Assembly: GCA_032358165.1 (NCBI GenBank)
Contig: JAALGY010000044.1
Coordinates: forward strand, 558,001-622,000
Reading direction: 5' to 3'
DNA from: Diplosphaera chodatii
Lineage: Eukaryota > Chlorophyta > Trebouxiophyceae > Prasiolales > Stichococcaceae
DNA length: 64,000 bases
The notes under the pieces were generated by a model, which saw only the letters and a list, made by a program, of their open reading frames with translations, had not been told where the DNA came from and searched no databases. The translations under genes and the position numbers were made by a program. The first letter of the stretch is position 1; every line of letters begins with the position of its first letter. Shown piece by piece: positions 36,223 to 49,153 of the stretch.

Positions 36223-36890
36223 GACTACGGTACATTATCACACGACACTGCGATTGTTTGATCTGGCGTGCTTCTGCCGAATCAATGAATCATTGAGTTG
36301 CAAACGTGAGAAGAGAGTGTGAAGCTGACTTCTGATCGCGGCATACCGTAACTGCATGTGATTCGGATGCTGCGACCCTGTATAGTCAAGGAGCTTCGAC
36401 GAAGAGTGTTGGACGACGGTTGGCCTCCCACCAGGCCGTGACAAACCAATGCAAACCACAGCACAATTGCACATTTGGTCATTGAGCAGCACCTACGGCG
36501 CTGACATCGGTTCATACAACAGCTGCCATGGATGGCAACACACGGGCGCTGGCGCAGTTCAGCCCCTGCTTGCGGACACCGTCGAAGCGGGGTACTGTCC
36601 ATATCACAGCCCAACTGCACGTTGTTGCAACTGCAGATTGCGCCGCGTTCGGCCTGCTTGTACAGCGCCGTGCTGAGCAGCACCTGCTGCATACAGCACG
36701 CCATGCACTCTGAGCTGCAACGGCCAATGGAGACTGCTGGCCTTGCTGCCGCTGCGAGCGCGACATCTGCTGCAGGGCTTGGGGCGAGGCAGCGCTGCCA
36801 GCGGTGCCCAACTGCAACCTGGCTGCCGCTGCTTTCCTGGCACCAGCACGCACTGCTGCCGCCGCTGGCATCGCCGCCAACATCGCAGCA
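36223..36890. other. Convergent 3' region
   Basis: The kinase (+) and ADF (-) genes end towards each other here. The first part is visibly less GC-rich. No coding exon was recognised. Confidence 0.5.
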
Positions 36891-38247
36891 TCACTTGCGG
36901 GTGAGCACGCTCAGCACATGGTCGTGGATCTCGTTCTCGGTGATCTCATCCCGGTCTGATACCTGCAGCTCCACTGCCAGGCCCTCTAGGTAGGACTTGA
37001 AGAAGTCCTTTGTGCTGGCATACATCATCTTGTTCTTGATCCTCGCGTTGTCGGGCGACCAGCTGATGAACACCAGCTTATCGAAGACCCGGCCCTCGCT
37101 GTTTGTCACCTGGTAATCAAACACGGCAAACCGGCAGTCGTTGTCGGGCAACCGTGACACGAAGTCATCGTAGGGCGCATCCTTCTTGCCCACGTCCACA
37201 ATGATGATCTCGGTTCCGGCGGGGTTGATTCCCCACATGGCCCACCGGTAGGCTGCCTTGGCCTTCATGTAGTAAAACAGGTTCACCGCATCGTCGCTGA
37301 CCGCAATGCCGCTCATCGATGTCTGCGGGCCCGTCTTCTTCCGGAGGGCGCCGCCCATGCTGGGAATGTTGGCCGGCAGGTCCGCTGCCCTGCCGCCGTC
37401 GGCGCTGCCAGCGGCGCTGCAAGCACGGAGTCCAGCTCGTTGGTGCTTCTTCAGATTTGAAACTGTGGGCTCGGGCAACTAGCCGCCAGCTTGCTCTGAT
37501 GTCAGCAGCCGGACAACTGCCATGATCCACGCCCTGCGACCCGCACATGCGGGAGAGCCACACACCTGCCACGCTGCGAGGGCGGCGGCGACGCCTGCTG
37601 CTGTGCTGGCGGCGGGGCGCCCTGCTGCCCCGGCGGCTGGCTGCCTGCCTGCATTGTGCCTGTAGGGGAGCGAGCAAAGCGCTCGGATCATGCGATTCGT
37701 CAGACAGACAGTTGCCAGGTAGTTCCGGGAGTCTGAGGAGTCCTCCATGTTTGATGACACAATCGGTGTTCAGTCCTGACTTCACGTTGCTCCCTACTCC
37801 TCCGCATCAGCGGAACACCAGCCGTGGGTTGGGTGCGGGTGGCCTGGGCAGTGCCCGGCCATGCAAAACATGGTGGCATAGCTGCCGTCCGCATCGTGCC
37901 CGAGTGCGTGGCGCCTGACCTGCGGCAGTGCCCTCTCTTGCAGCCTGACACGCCTCACCTGCCATCGCAGCAGGCTGCCCGAGCGCTGGGGACGCCGCCC
38001 GCTGCGGGGTGGCCGCGCCGCTGCCGCCGCCGTTGCCGTCCGCCACGTTGAGGCCGTAGAAGGCGTCCAGGAAGCGGGTCTTGACCTCCGCGTAGTCCGC
38101 CTCGCTGATGAAGCCGGCGTCCAGGCCGGCCTTGAACTGCTGCGCCTTCAGAAACGCGGCCTTCACCACCTCATAATCTCCCTCCGTGATCAGGCCCTCC
38201 TGCATCGCCGCCCGCGCCGTGCGCAGCGTGCTCGCCGCGTCGGCCAT
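36891..38247 (-). CDS. Actin-depolymerizing factor (ADF/cofilin) with N-terminal extension
   Basis: Three exons (37959-38247, 37566-37659, 36891-37416) join in phase to 302 residues. The C-terminal 140 or so residues are an ADF-homology domain: SGIAVSDDAVNLFYYMKAKA, YRWAMWGINPAGTEIIIVDV, CRFAVFDYQVTNSEGRVFDK, LVFISWSPDNARIKNKMMYA and STKDFFKSYLEG. Plant ADFs of about 140 residues sever and depolymerise actin filaments; the Ser near the domain start (MSGIAVSDD) is the usual phosphosite position. The N-terminal 97 residues hold two related helical repeats, ARAAMQEGLITEGDYEVVKA and AGLDAGFISEADYAEVKTRF, that look like SHOCT-type short segments, followed by a Gln/Pro-rich linker. The start is the ATG at 38247; an upstream in-frame ATG at 38310 is possible. 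Confidence 0.9.
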
Positions 38248-39064
38248 GCGGCTCGCACGGCGCTGCCCCTCTCCGCCTGCAGCCACGTGCGCAGGTTGTG
38301 TCATACACATCCGGACCCGATCCGCCAGGGGTCTGAGCCGTCAGCTGACGCCCGCACCGCTTGTACCCCGCAGATAGTTGCTGATCAGGTGTGCATTGCC
38401 GCCGCTGAGAGGGCTGCAACGGGTGTTGCGCAACCTCTGGTTGCCAGGCCGCTGCTGTCGCTCAGCTGTCGTAGTCACGATTGCTAGGCAGACTTCGCAA
38501 GCCCTGACACCAGCTGCGGATGCGACGGCCGGCCTGTGAGCAACAATACACAGCATCGCCACCATCGCAGCGCACCTGGCCCGCCCTGTTGCAGGCCACA
38601 GATCGCGCCAAGTCTGCCTGTTCGCCTGTAAATGTGTTACAGAGGACTCGCTACGGTCGTGCCGGCCTCGCAGCGAACAGTGGGCTTGCAAGCTTGCAAG
38701 AGGAACGTCAGCAGGGCTCAGGTTCTGGTGTGCAGTTGTGCGCTGCCGACGCCTGCCTCGTCTTTGTGGGCAACTCTGCAGCCATGGGCCCATTGGTCCT
38801 CGAGATCCACACCTGCTTCCGGTCAGTGAAAGGTGGTGATTGGGCAATTCATCGGTAAGCCTGAAAGGCACGCTTCACACAGGATACCCCCCACAATATC
38901 TTCAGAGTCCCAGGCTTCCCTGGGTAGGCAGACGCACGCAGCGCCCAATGCTTGCCGCAGCCTGCATCTGTATAACCTGCTGATCGCAGTTGCAAAAGCC
39001 TTGTAAGCCTGCAGCGGGCCGGCCGTCAGCGTTCGGCGTTTCAAATCGACCCCGCGTCAGCAAG
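38248..39064. other. Divergent promoter region
   Basis: It lies between ADF (-) and the intronless gene (+), and should hold both promoters. No coding exon was recognised. Confidence 0.45.
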
Positions 39065-40015
39065 ATGGCGTTCCTGCTGGCGCGTGTGGGTCCGAAGGGC
39101 GCAGCCGGCGCTGCTGCCGGTCTTGCGTCGCTGCCAGCGGTTGCCGAGTGCAGAGCGGCAGCAACGGCTGGCCCTACCACCAGCCCGCTGCGGCACGTCA
39201 AGAATGGCGAGGAGTTCACTCTGTCGACGGACGGGTCCTCGTCGCAGCAGGAGGCGTGGCTGGCGCCAGAGTTCAAAGACGGGGAGTATTTAGGGTACGA
39301 CGAGGTGCAGGACGCGCTCAGCGATGTGCTCTCCGTGGCGTCAGGCCGGTCCAAGCCAGCGGCCTTTGCACCGATGTCGGACGACAACAGCAGCGTGCAG
39401 TCCTTCGGCGCCGATGCGGACAGCTGCATAGAGGCGTCGGACTCCTCCCACGACGCGCCGCCCGAGCTGTCCTCCATGATGCACCGCCTGCTGAACAATG
39501 CGGATGTGCAGCGGGCGGTGATGAGCGCGCTGCACGACTCGCCCGAGCTGGAGGGCCTCCTGGGCGCCGGCCAGCTGGAGCACATCCAGCCGCTGTACGA
39601 GTCCCAGCTGCTGATCCCGGCCGTGGCGTCGACCGCGCTGGAACATCATCCGGCGGAGCAGGAGAACCCTGTGCAGTCGGGCCTCAAGGCTGTCGAGACC
39701 GGCCTGGAGGCGGCTGCGAGCGCCGTGTTTGGCGTGCTGGCGGCGATCGGCGCCAACATCGCGGGCGCTGGGGATGGGCTGGGCCGCCTGCTGACGCGTC
39801 TGGCCGCCGAGGCCCGCGCCGCACTGCAGGGCAAGGCGACTCCTGGCCTTAGGGAGGGTGAGGCGGAGGTGGAGGCGATGGCAGGAAGCGCCGATGGCGG
39901 CGGCAGCAGCAGCCGCCGATCGCTGCTGACCGGCACGCTGTTCACGGTGGCGGTCGCCATCATCTCCATAATTGTCTTCAAGCGCGCGCGCCTGGTCCGC
40001 ATCGTGCGCGCCTGA
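39065..40015 (+). CDS. Intronless tail-anchored protein, unknown function
   Basis: A single open exon of 316 codons starts at the first ATG in frame (MAFLLARVGPKGAAGAAAGL). The N-terminus is Ala/Arg/Gly-rich and could be an organelle targeting peptide. The middle is acidic and Ser-rich, followed by helical stretches (MHRLLNNADVQRAVMSALHD). An amphipathic or hydrophobic region (AASAVFGVLAAIGANIAGAG) and a final membrane segment (LLTGTLFTVAVAIISIIVFK) with a basic end (RARLVRIVRA) suggest a tail anchor. No family was recognised. It is the only intronless gene of this size in the window. A TGTAA, the usual green-algal poly(A) signal, lies at 40434-40438. Confidence 0.8.
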   Translation: MAFLLARVGPKGAAGAAAGLASLPAVAECRAAATAGPTTSPLRHVKNGEEFTLSTDGSSSQQEAWLAPEFKDGEYLGYDEVQDALSDVLSVASGRSKPAAFAPMSDDNSSVQSFGADADSCIEASDSSHDAPPELSSMMHRLLNNADVQRAVMSALHDSPELEGLLGAGQLEHIQPLYESQLLIPAVASTALEHHPAEQENPVQSGLKAVETGLEAAASAVFGVLAAIGANIAGAGDGLGRLLTRLAAEARAALQGKATPGLREGEAEVEAMAGSADGGGSSSRRSLLTGTLFTVAVAIISIIVFKRARLVRIVRA

Positions 40016-40554
40016 GGCCCCAGTCGACAGGCTGGGGTGATGGGGTGCCCGAGCGCTGGGTCGGCTGTGCAGACCTGGTGGCTCAACGCAAGACCCCTCC
40101 TGCGACCCCTTCCCAACTGCAAATAGCCGCGATGATCCTCTGGGTGGCGGGAGAGGCGGGATGCCATGTCAGAGATGATGGCGCCGCGCCCTTGCCGGTC
40201 TGTATATGCAACCTTTCGAGATGCAGTCTGTTTGCTGCAGTCTGCTGAGACTCTGTGGGGTGTTGGGTGTTGTCTGCATGAAAGCAGCTGTGCTTTGCTG
40301 GCGCGGGATGTGGAACCTGGAGACTGCCTGTTGGCAGCTGTACATGTGTGCGCCCCCTGTGGTTTTGAGGCCCTGCGAGTCTACCGCCAACGCGCGGCGC
40401 AGGTTGCACCTGCCCTGACCATGTACTTGACGCTGTAAGCATAGCGTGTCAATTGACGGCAGCTTTACAACTCGTGCAAGCTGCCTCAGTCATCACACGG
40501 TCATCCTACATAGGTCCATCAAACCTGAACTCTACTCAGTACCCTGAAACCTGG
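40016..40554. other. Convergent 3' region
   Basis: It holds the 3' UTRs of the intronless gene (+) and the next gene (-). A candidate TGTAA poly(A) signal for the plus gene is at 40434. Nothing else was seen. Confidence 0.5.
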
Positions 40555-43280
40555 TCATTCCCTGTCAGCCATGTCCATCAGCACCTCTAGCGTTTCCCGC
40601 CTGATATCCTCCAACCGCTGCAGAATTCCTGAGCCTGCTGCATGCTTGTCTTCTGTCATCTCCGCCTGCAATAAAACAAACTCATCATAAGCACAACTGC
40701 CAACCGTCTACTAGAGCCTGAATCCATCTGCCCTGTCGTGGTTGGAGATGCGCTTGCAAAGCAACTTTGACGAGCAGGGAGCCCATCATGCTTTGGTGCC
40801 GTGACCTTTTGTCACTGTGCAAGGTGCGGTGCTGCTGATGGAGTACCTGGGTGGTGCCCAGCGCCGTGAGGAAGCGCCCCGGCCGCACCGCATCGCTCTT
40901 CTCGTCACCCTCGCTGCAGGGGGGGCAGGCACAGACCACTGAGGCGGTGCCTGTCTGCACGCGGGGTTGCGCAGCGCGCAGGCTTGTGCAAACCACGCCC
41001 TCAGAGCAGGCCCTGCGGCGGTGGCAGCGCAAGCAACAGCAGCTAAATGCTTGTGAGGAGCTGCCAACATTCTGGCAGCCCCTGCCTGTTCTGCTCATGC
41101 GCAAGTCCTGCTACGACAGCCCCTTTCCTACGCTGCGTCCGATCCTTCGCTCACCTGGCGCTGCCAGCCCGTACGGGGGCGGCCCCCTCCCAGTCCGATG
41201 TGAATGCCTTGCGCAGGTACGCGAGCCGCCCCTCCCGGTTGGGCACCTTCATGACTGCCTGCAACCCCAGACAAGGTCCAACTGCTAACCTTGATAGCAG
41301 GATCTAGTGTGAGCTTGTTGCTGCAGCAGATGGGGTGTCGAGACGAGATGCTGTGCAGTCTCGGGCATCCAGCTGATTCACAAAGTCCTTTACATTCCTA
41401 TTCGGATCCAGCAAAGAAGCCTGAACCCTAGCCTCTGGCGCCACCTGCAGGAAGGCGACGGCTCTCCGGGGCACGCCGCCCCGCAGCTGCGCGGTCCTGT
41501 CCGAGGACGGCGTCCAGCTGCCGCCGCGGGCAAAGGCGGCGGTGCGCGCCACGTTCTGCGCCTCCTCCCTGACGAGGCAGACCTGGGCCAGCAGCCGCCT
41601 GCGTCACTTGAACACGGGCTGTCAGTGCCGGTGTTTCATGTGCTTGCTACCCTGCACATGGCGCTCCGATTGCCACAGCTGAATGCAAGGGGTCTTCGCA
41701 GCAGTTTGGTGTGCAGCTCCCCACGAGTAAGCGTGGGACCTGGCAGCAGATCGGGATGCAGGGCGATCGCTGGCATTGGCGATCCGGCCAACCGCTAAAC
41801 CCTCAACCCTGCCACCCCACCTGTCGGGCACCTCCGCCTTGTCCTCCATGTCGTCGATGAACTGGGAGGCGGCCAGGTCCAGCCGCGTCGCGTCCACCGG
41901 CGGCTGCGAGGTGGCGCCCACCCCGGGGCCCGCCGTCCCGATGCGCGACTCCAGCACCGCCTGCCGGTCGTCGCTGCGCGACAACCGGACAGAATCACTG
42001 TCAGAACGCAGCTCAGCAGGTGCTGCTTGGTGGCATTGAGTCAGTTCGCATCCGAAGGTAGCTCCAGCACGATGTATGACAAGGGGCACGTCCAGCCAAA
42101 CCTGGCCACAACACCCTTGTTACCTGTTGCGCATGCCGACCAGCTGGTCCAGCAGCTGCACCTCGGGCGGCAGCTGCGACCGCACCGCGGACACCACCTC
42201 CGCGTGCATCACCGCCAGCCGGTCTGCGCCGTGAGGGCGCATGGGCACAGGTTCCAACACAGGCAGCACGAGGCAGGCCTTGAGACAGCCGGCACATGCC
42301 AGATGCCACCGCTCAGCCACAATCGCTCACCCCATTCCCTCGACATCAGGTCACATCGGAGTGAGGTCGACCGAGCAAGCGCACCATGGATGGCCTTGTC
42401 GCCCGCCTCTGCCGCCGCACGCACAAAGCCGCCGAGCGTCATCAGGAACGCCTCGTCCAGGGTGTGCATGCGGGAGGAGACCGCCTTGCGGACCGCTGTC
42501 ACCTCAGCCTGCTGCAGCTCCTCCTCTGCACGTCGAACAGGGTGCACAGTGGGCACATAGTGGGCGCCGGCTGCCTGAGCTTTTGGCATATGGTGTGGTG
42601 GTGCAACAGAGCCAAATCAACTGCATACACCTGCTGCGATAGCCAGACACCATCGGCAGAGGGCGGCACAGCACCTGACAGCTGCTCGCCGGAGGGGTCT
42701 GCGACGAAGACGTCCTTCGACACCTCCGCAATCATGGTGCCGATGACCTGGGTCGCCTTGTTGATGCGCTCCATCACTGCGGCACGCACAAGGCTCATGC
42801 TCCGATGGATGGAACGGTCTGAGGAGATGCGCCACAGTCTCGCATGTGTTATAGCGGCTCCACAGCAGACGAATGTGTCTGGTGGCAGTAGTCGCTATGC
42901 TGCACCGCGCACGCATGCCGAGCGACACAGTGCTGCTCACTCTCTTCGCTGATCTCGCCACGGGCTGCGGCGTCCAGATCGGCATCCTTGCCGGCATCAC
43001 CGCTGCCAGGGGCTGCCGCTGCTGCCAATACGGTACCCCTACGATGCCGCGATGCCTGCGGCTGCCGGTGTAGCAACGAGCTGCAAGCTGGCGGGGTTTC
43101 GCATGGCCGCCGCACTGCTGCAGGCGGCATGCTGCCCGAGCGCCGTCGACAGCTGCGGGCTGCGTGATGCGCTGTGACTGGTAGCCTGCATGTGCCGGCA
43201 TTGCTGACTACTCGAGGTACCATCGCAGATGCTTCTAACCTGTCACGGCATGATGTTTGCCAGCTGCGCGCATTCAGCAT
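40555..43280 (-). CDS. Conserved-looking protein, possibly plastid-targeted, unknown function
   Basis: Minus-strand exons with good splice sites lie at about 42947-43280, 42640-42790, 42388-42528, 42124-42223, 41821-41973, 41445-41569, 41155-41258, 40847-40923 and 40555-40665. The product is largely helical: ERINKATQVIGTMIAEVSKD, AVSSRMHTLDEAFLMTLGGF, VRSQLPPEVQLLDQLVGMRN, AASQFIDDMEDKAEVPD, MKVPNREGRLAYLRKAFTSD, RPGRFLTALGTTQ, and a final helix GILQRLEDIRRETLEVLMDM before the stop. The first exon is rich in Arg, Ala, Ser and Pro with few acids, like a chloroplast transit peptide. Not every junction was phase-checked. I do not recognise the family with certainty. Confidence 0.6.
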
Positions 43281-43667
43281 GTTACAACAGCAACCGGACC
43301 AGGGGTGAAGCTAGCTGCCGCAGTCACGTCCGCGGTGTCGTGCGCATAGAAGACGAATGCCAATGCAAGCTTATCGAATGTATATGTTGGCGCTCTGTGT
43401 GCATGCAAATATTGTTTGGCGCATAGGGCACCGTGTCCTCCGACACCACATTCAGCACTCAGCATCAAGCCTGACGTCCGGCAACCAAAATCAATGCAAT
43501 CATTCGCAACGTTGCAAGCGTCAACATCAACCGCAATAAGTGCACTTCCGTCTGTCGGTGCCTTATGATTGCGTTGATGTTGGACGCCATTGATGGGCAT
43601 GCAAGCATGATGTGTCGCAGCGCATTGCACTGAAGGCCCACGCTCTTGCGGCCCTTTTGCAGCAGGC
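43281..43667. other. Divergent intergenic stretch
   Basis: It lies between the minus-strand gene and the acyl-activating enzyme gene and should hold both promoters. No coding exon was recognised. Confidence 0.45.
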
Positions 43668-46600
43668 ATGGGCGACGCACAGCTAGACGGTGTAAAACTA
43701 GATCGTGAGCACCAGGACTGGTACCAGTCCAAAGTGCAACCAGTCCTGCAGCAGCTTGCCAGGACGGGTAACGCTGCCGAGGTCGGTGCTGCTGTCTGTC
43801 TGCAGCGAATGACTGCTGCAAGCATGGTGGAGACATGACTTTGTCAGAACAGCAATTACATGAGATCCTACAACGGTGTTGCAACGGATTCTGCCGCTGC
43901 ACCATATAGGCCTGGCGACAGCTGGCTCAGCTGCTGACGCCGCAGCATCCCTTTGCCCTGCACATTGCGCTGCTGCGCCAAGTCGAGCGGCGCTGGAACG
44001 CGGATGCCGAGGTGCTGCTGACAGCACAGCCGGAGGGCATCCTCATACACAGACAGTGGCCGGTAGGCAGCGATGTGGGCTGCAGCGCCCTAACAGATTC
44101 TCGCTGCTGCATTGCTGCAGGGACCATTTCCGCTGTGGCGCCCGGACCCTGCGGTAGTGCAGGCCACCAATCTTGCGCACTTCATGGCTCATGACTTCGA
44201 GGTGCTTGGTACTGCTCGCTGTGCACGTGCATGCGTCACCAGCAGCACAGCCTGCCGGACAACACGTTGCCGCCGTCAGCAACGTGCGCTGGCGTCTGCA
44301 GGGTGGTGAAGACTGGCAGCGCGGGTGCACCGGGGTTGCGGCGGCGGACCTGCCGCTGCTGCAGCGGCTGTCGTGGCGGGAGCCAGAGCGCTTCTGGCCG
44401 GCCGCGCTGCAGCAGCTCAACCTGCGGTTTCACCGTCCGCCACACAGGCACGCCACCTGGGACCGTGGGCGTTGGCTGACAGTTGCGCTGGCACTGTTGT
44501 GCCTCATCATGACATCAAGCATCGTTGACACTAATAGATGCTGCTGGTGTCACAAATGTTCATGGGCAACAGCAGAAAGCCTGACATGTCTGCAACGTCC
44601 GAGCACGTGATGAACATTGGTGCTGTGCCATGATGTTGCAGAATCCTGCAGGCAGCAGACGACCCCGAGCATGCCCGCTGGCTGCCGGGCGCACAGCTCA
44701 ACATAGCAGAATCCGCACTGGCAGGTCCGCTGCACCACTCCACCTGGCAGATGGTGTGCTAGCATGCATGCAGAGCAAATTTAAAAGCAGCGAGGGCAAC
44801 CTCTCAAGTCAGGCAACCAGCCCGCTGGCTATGCTCTGCAGGCGACGACGAGCAGACAGCGGTGTTGTGGGCAGCGGAAGCCGCACCTGCAGACGTTCAC
44901 ACAGTCGGCCTGGGGGATCTGCGGCGGCGCTGCTACACAGCCGCGACGGCGCTGCAGCGGTTTGGCCTCAAACCAGGTGCACAGCAGTCTAGCAGGGCAG
45001 CACAGAGAGCTGTCAGCACATCACCAATTTCCCACCCGACCGTCATCAGCTGATGGCACTTGCATGTACGTGCCCGTCCTGCAGTCCGAACGTGGCATCG
45101 CACACCTGAAGAGTCACTTGGCAGTCGCGATTTGTCAGAGTATGCTGCTGCAACTCAGGTGACGCTGTGGCCATCTACATGCCCATGTCGCTAGAGAGCG
45201 TGGTCGCATATCTGGCCATCATCCTTGCGGGCTGCGCTGCCGTCACCGTCGCAGACTCCTTCGCCCCGAAGGAGATCGCAACACGACTGCGCATCGCACG
45301 CTGCAAAACCATCTTCACTCAGGTACGAGCCTGCTGGGTATGACATGCCATTTCCAGCACAGGCTGTGGGGCTGCAATGCAGCGACACTGCCTGGGGCCC
45401 AGACCTCAGGGAGTACCAGTGACACGCTAGCCAGGCAGTGCATCCCGGGAACGGTGATAGAATCGCAATAAACCTCTGGTCTGTGACCCGTAATAGGACG
45501 TGGCAGTGCGGGGCGGGAAGGCATACCCGCTGCATGCTAACGTGGCCGCCGCCGGGGATGCGCCAGCCATTGTGGTGCCTGCCGACACTGCCAAGGGCAT
45601 TCAGGTGTGTCTGGCGGCTGCAGGCACACCTTGACATCACTGCACGGCCGCCCTCCCCCAGCAGCTGCAAGAATCTCAGCACGCATTGCAGCTGAGTGTT
45701 GGCAGCAGTGGTACATCTGGTTGCTTGCGGCAGCACGGTCACAGCAGCCAGCTGTGGCTCATCTCTTCTTATCAAACGCCTCGCCATGCAATGCTAGCCG
45801 TTTGCACAATGTGCAGGTGCAGCTGCGGAGCCAGGACACGAGCTGGTCCCAGTTCCTGCAGCGCAGTGAGCAGCACGCTTCCAGCTTCCGTCCGCATAGT
45901 GCGGACGCCGCTGCCGCTGCCAGCATCCTCTTCTCCTCTGGCACCACTGGTCAGCGACATGTTGAATCTGTGAAAGGCCATCGACCCCTCACATGGGGGC
46001 CTCACTGCCTCAACTCACAAACATGTGTAGCACCCCCTGGTATATGAAGTAACTGGCAACACCCCGTTCCCTGGTCTGCACCGCAGGCGAGCCGAAGGCG
46101 GTGGTGTGGACGCACGTCACCCCGCTGCGCTGCGGCATCGACGCCTGGGCGCACCACGATCTGAAGCCGGGGGCAGTGGCGGCCTGGCCGACCAATCTGG
46201 GTGGGACTAGTCAAAGCAGGCGGTCAATGCCACCGTGCCAAAAGGCAACACCATCTGCACATGCCCCACTGATGCCAGCCTGCTAAGACTAGTACGGCTG
46301 CCAGCTCAATGGTGGATCGTTGCGCGGATACTTTGATCAGCTGGCGCGGATGGCGGAGCGCTCCCTGCATCTGGGCGCTGCAGGGTGGATGATGGGGCCC
46401 TGGCTGGTGTTCGCCGCGCTGCTCAACCGCTGCGCGATGGCGCTGTTCCAGGGGCCGCCGCTGGGCCGGCCGTTCGGCGAGTTTGTCTCCGCAGCGCGTG
46501 TGACGATGCTGGGCGTGGTGAGCAAGTCATGAAGCTTGCAGAATGCTCAGCAGCCAGTATGCTGCCGCCGGCTCATGATGGGCCAACAGTATCGACCAAG

Positions 46601-49153
46601 CAGTACATCAGCAGCCAGCATACCACCATGTGCAATACGGCTGAGATGTTCATCTGATGCAAAGAAGTGTTGCAGCTGCTGCTGTGGCTCACTCAGGGGT
46701 GGGGCGCAGGTGCCTAGCATGGTGCGGGCGTGGCGCCACAGCGGCTGCATGGCCGGCCTCGCCTGGGAGCGCCACCTGCGCTGCTTCAGCTCCACAGGCA
46801 AGGGCTCAGCACTTCAGCTCTCCTTCTCACTCGAGTAACACTGCCCAACACCCCTGGTGACATCAGCACAACTTCAGCAGAGTACACGAGCTGTCAGGGC
46901 AGCGACACCCGGATGCCGAGGAAACGGCTGCACAGCCATGCCTGCGGTCTGCGCAGATGCACACGCTGGCGCAGCATAGGCGCTGCCATCGGACGGGATG
47001 CGCCGCCTGTTTGTGACGCATGCGACGTCAGGCTTTGTCGACTTTCAGGTCGGACAAGGATCAAATTATTGGGTCGATGCAGGCGAGGCATCCTCCCCCG
47101 AGGACTGCCAGTGGCTCATGGCCCAGACGTGCTACCGCTGCCCCATCCTGGAGTACTGCGGAGGTATGCCCCTACAAAGGCGCTTTGCTGTGCAGTCCCA
47201 CCTGCGGTCAGCTGCGAGCGGAGCGTCTTGCAGGGCTTGAGCTCCTCTGCACATGGGCCTTGATGCCGCTTGGACAGGAGACCCTGAGTGGTGCCTGATG
47301 CTGTTAGGCACCGAGATTGGTGGCGGGTACATGTGCAGCACGCTGCTGCAGCGGCAGGTGCAGCTCCGTGTCCGCCACGCAGCTGAGCTTGGTGTATCCC
47401 CGCCTCCTGCGTGCAAGCGGATGCAAATTCCTAAAACCTGAAACCCGCAGGCAGCCAGCGCCTTCAGCACCCCGACGCTGGGCACGGCATTGTGCATCCT
47501 GCTTCCAGACAGCAGCCAGATCACCAGCCTAAGTCCCAGCAGCAGTACGCCAGGTGCGCGCTCGCTCAGTCTCATGTGGTTGCCTTATCGGTACGGCTAT
47601 CTGATTGCATTGCACAGGCGTGTTGGTACACTGGTGACCAGAACACAAAGCACTATAAGCTTACCCCTACACAGTGTCAATCCGCAGGAAGCCTGGCTTC
47701 TGTTCACCTTTGCTCTGCAAGGCACAGGCAGCATGGCGGATGTGATTGTGTGGCTGCAGGGCTGGGTGCTGGGGAGGTGGCGCTCATCCCGCCCATGCCG
47801 GGCACCTCGCAGCGACTGCTGAACCGGGACCACCACGCAGCATACTTCGAGGTGCCCTGTACCCTCACTCGCACACATAAATATCTGCTTGCACGAAGCA
47901 GGCTGCCCCTCGTGGTCTGCAGAGCCGGCCTTCACGATGGTACGCGTCTGATTGCACACCCACTTCATAATGTTGCAGTCTTCCCTTCAAATGCTTGAGC
48001 CATGCGCTGCAAAGGCTATTTGTAACACCAGCAGTTGGCTGTGCTGCAGCAACCGCTACACCATTGCCTCGACGTACTGGTCCAACAGCTACCACGACTG
48101 ACTGTACGTTGTGCGTGCTGCAGGGCATGCCGCTGCTGGCGGGCAGCGGCACCCGGCTGCGGCGGCACGGCGACGAGGTGGCGCGGCTGCCCGGCAGCTA
48201 CTACCGCGCCCTGGGCCGCGCCGACGACACCATGAACCTGGGCGGCATCAAGGTCAGGGCAGCGTCGTTTGTGGCCAGGTCCACCTGTTCATGAACACCA
48301 GTATGGTGGGCGTTAGAGATGATGTTGGGTCTGCTGCTGCATGTGCCAGATCTGAAGCCGCCGGGGTGAGGTGCATGGGCACAAAAGGGGTTTCAGTTCA
48401 TGCCTGCAGGTGTCCTCGGCGGACCTGGAACGAGCCTGCGCTGCCGCACACGAGAGCATTGCAGACGTGGCTGCTGTAGCCATCCCACCAGCAGGTACAC
48501 ATTTCGGTTGCGCTATGCAAAGTTGTCCTCGACATTGGTCCCAGCTGGACTTCAAATATATACACATACATATACTGATGTGTGCTACATGCTCCATCGG
48601 ACGCAGGAGAGTCCCGAGTGATCAGCAGTGCAACGTGAGTTTGTTACCAGCAGATGATACTATGTGTCCAGGTGGCGGCCCCGACCAGCTGGTGGTCTTC
48701 GTGGCGTTGCAACCCAAATCCAGCGCAGACGAGCTGCAGCTGCGGCAGGCGTGCCAGGTGCGGGCCAAGGCTCGGAGGGTTCTTGCCATGCTTCACGGGC
48801 AGCTTGCAGTGCTAAGAGTGTGGTGCAAGCTGAAAGGTGGATTGCACCACTGATCACACCTGCCGACAGCTGCACGGCTGTCAAGTATGCAGGACAACTC
48901 GTTGTACCCTTTGCTCCATGTCTGCCTTCAGCAGTGGCTGGCACTCGGCCATGCCACCATCCTGACCTCTGTTGCCACTGAACGCTCGTGTGCTCTGCAG
49001 GCAGCCATCCGCTTGCAGCTGAACCCGCTGTTCAAGGTGTCACGGGTGGTGGTCAAGGATGCGCTGCCGCGCACCGCCAGCAACAAGCTCATGCGGCGGG
49101 TGCTGCGGGCCGAGGGCCTGCCGACAGAGCAGGCGGCCACATCAAAGTTATGA
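43668..49153 (+). CDS. AAE17/18-like acyl-activating enzyme, peroxisomal
   Basis: A many-exon AMP-binding enzyme of the acetyl-CoA synthetase-like branch. In order: [76 protein letters not shown] with [18 protein letters not shown], the AMP-binding motif [92 protein letters not shown], the [20 protein letters not shown] hinge and the catalytic lysine region [17 protein letters not shown]. The stop follows ATSKL, so the protein ends in SKL, a type 1 peroxisomal signal. Arabidopsis AAE17/AAE18 are peroxisomal acyl-activating enzymes (AAE18 acts on 2,4-DB); the natural substrate here is unknown. The start ATG at 43668 is likely but not certain. Confidence 0.9.
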
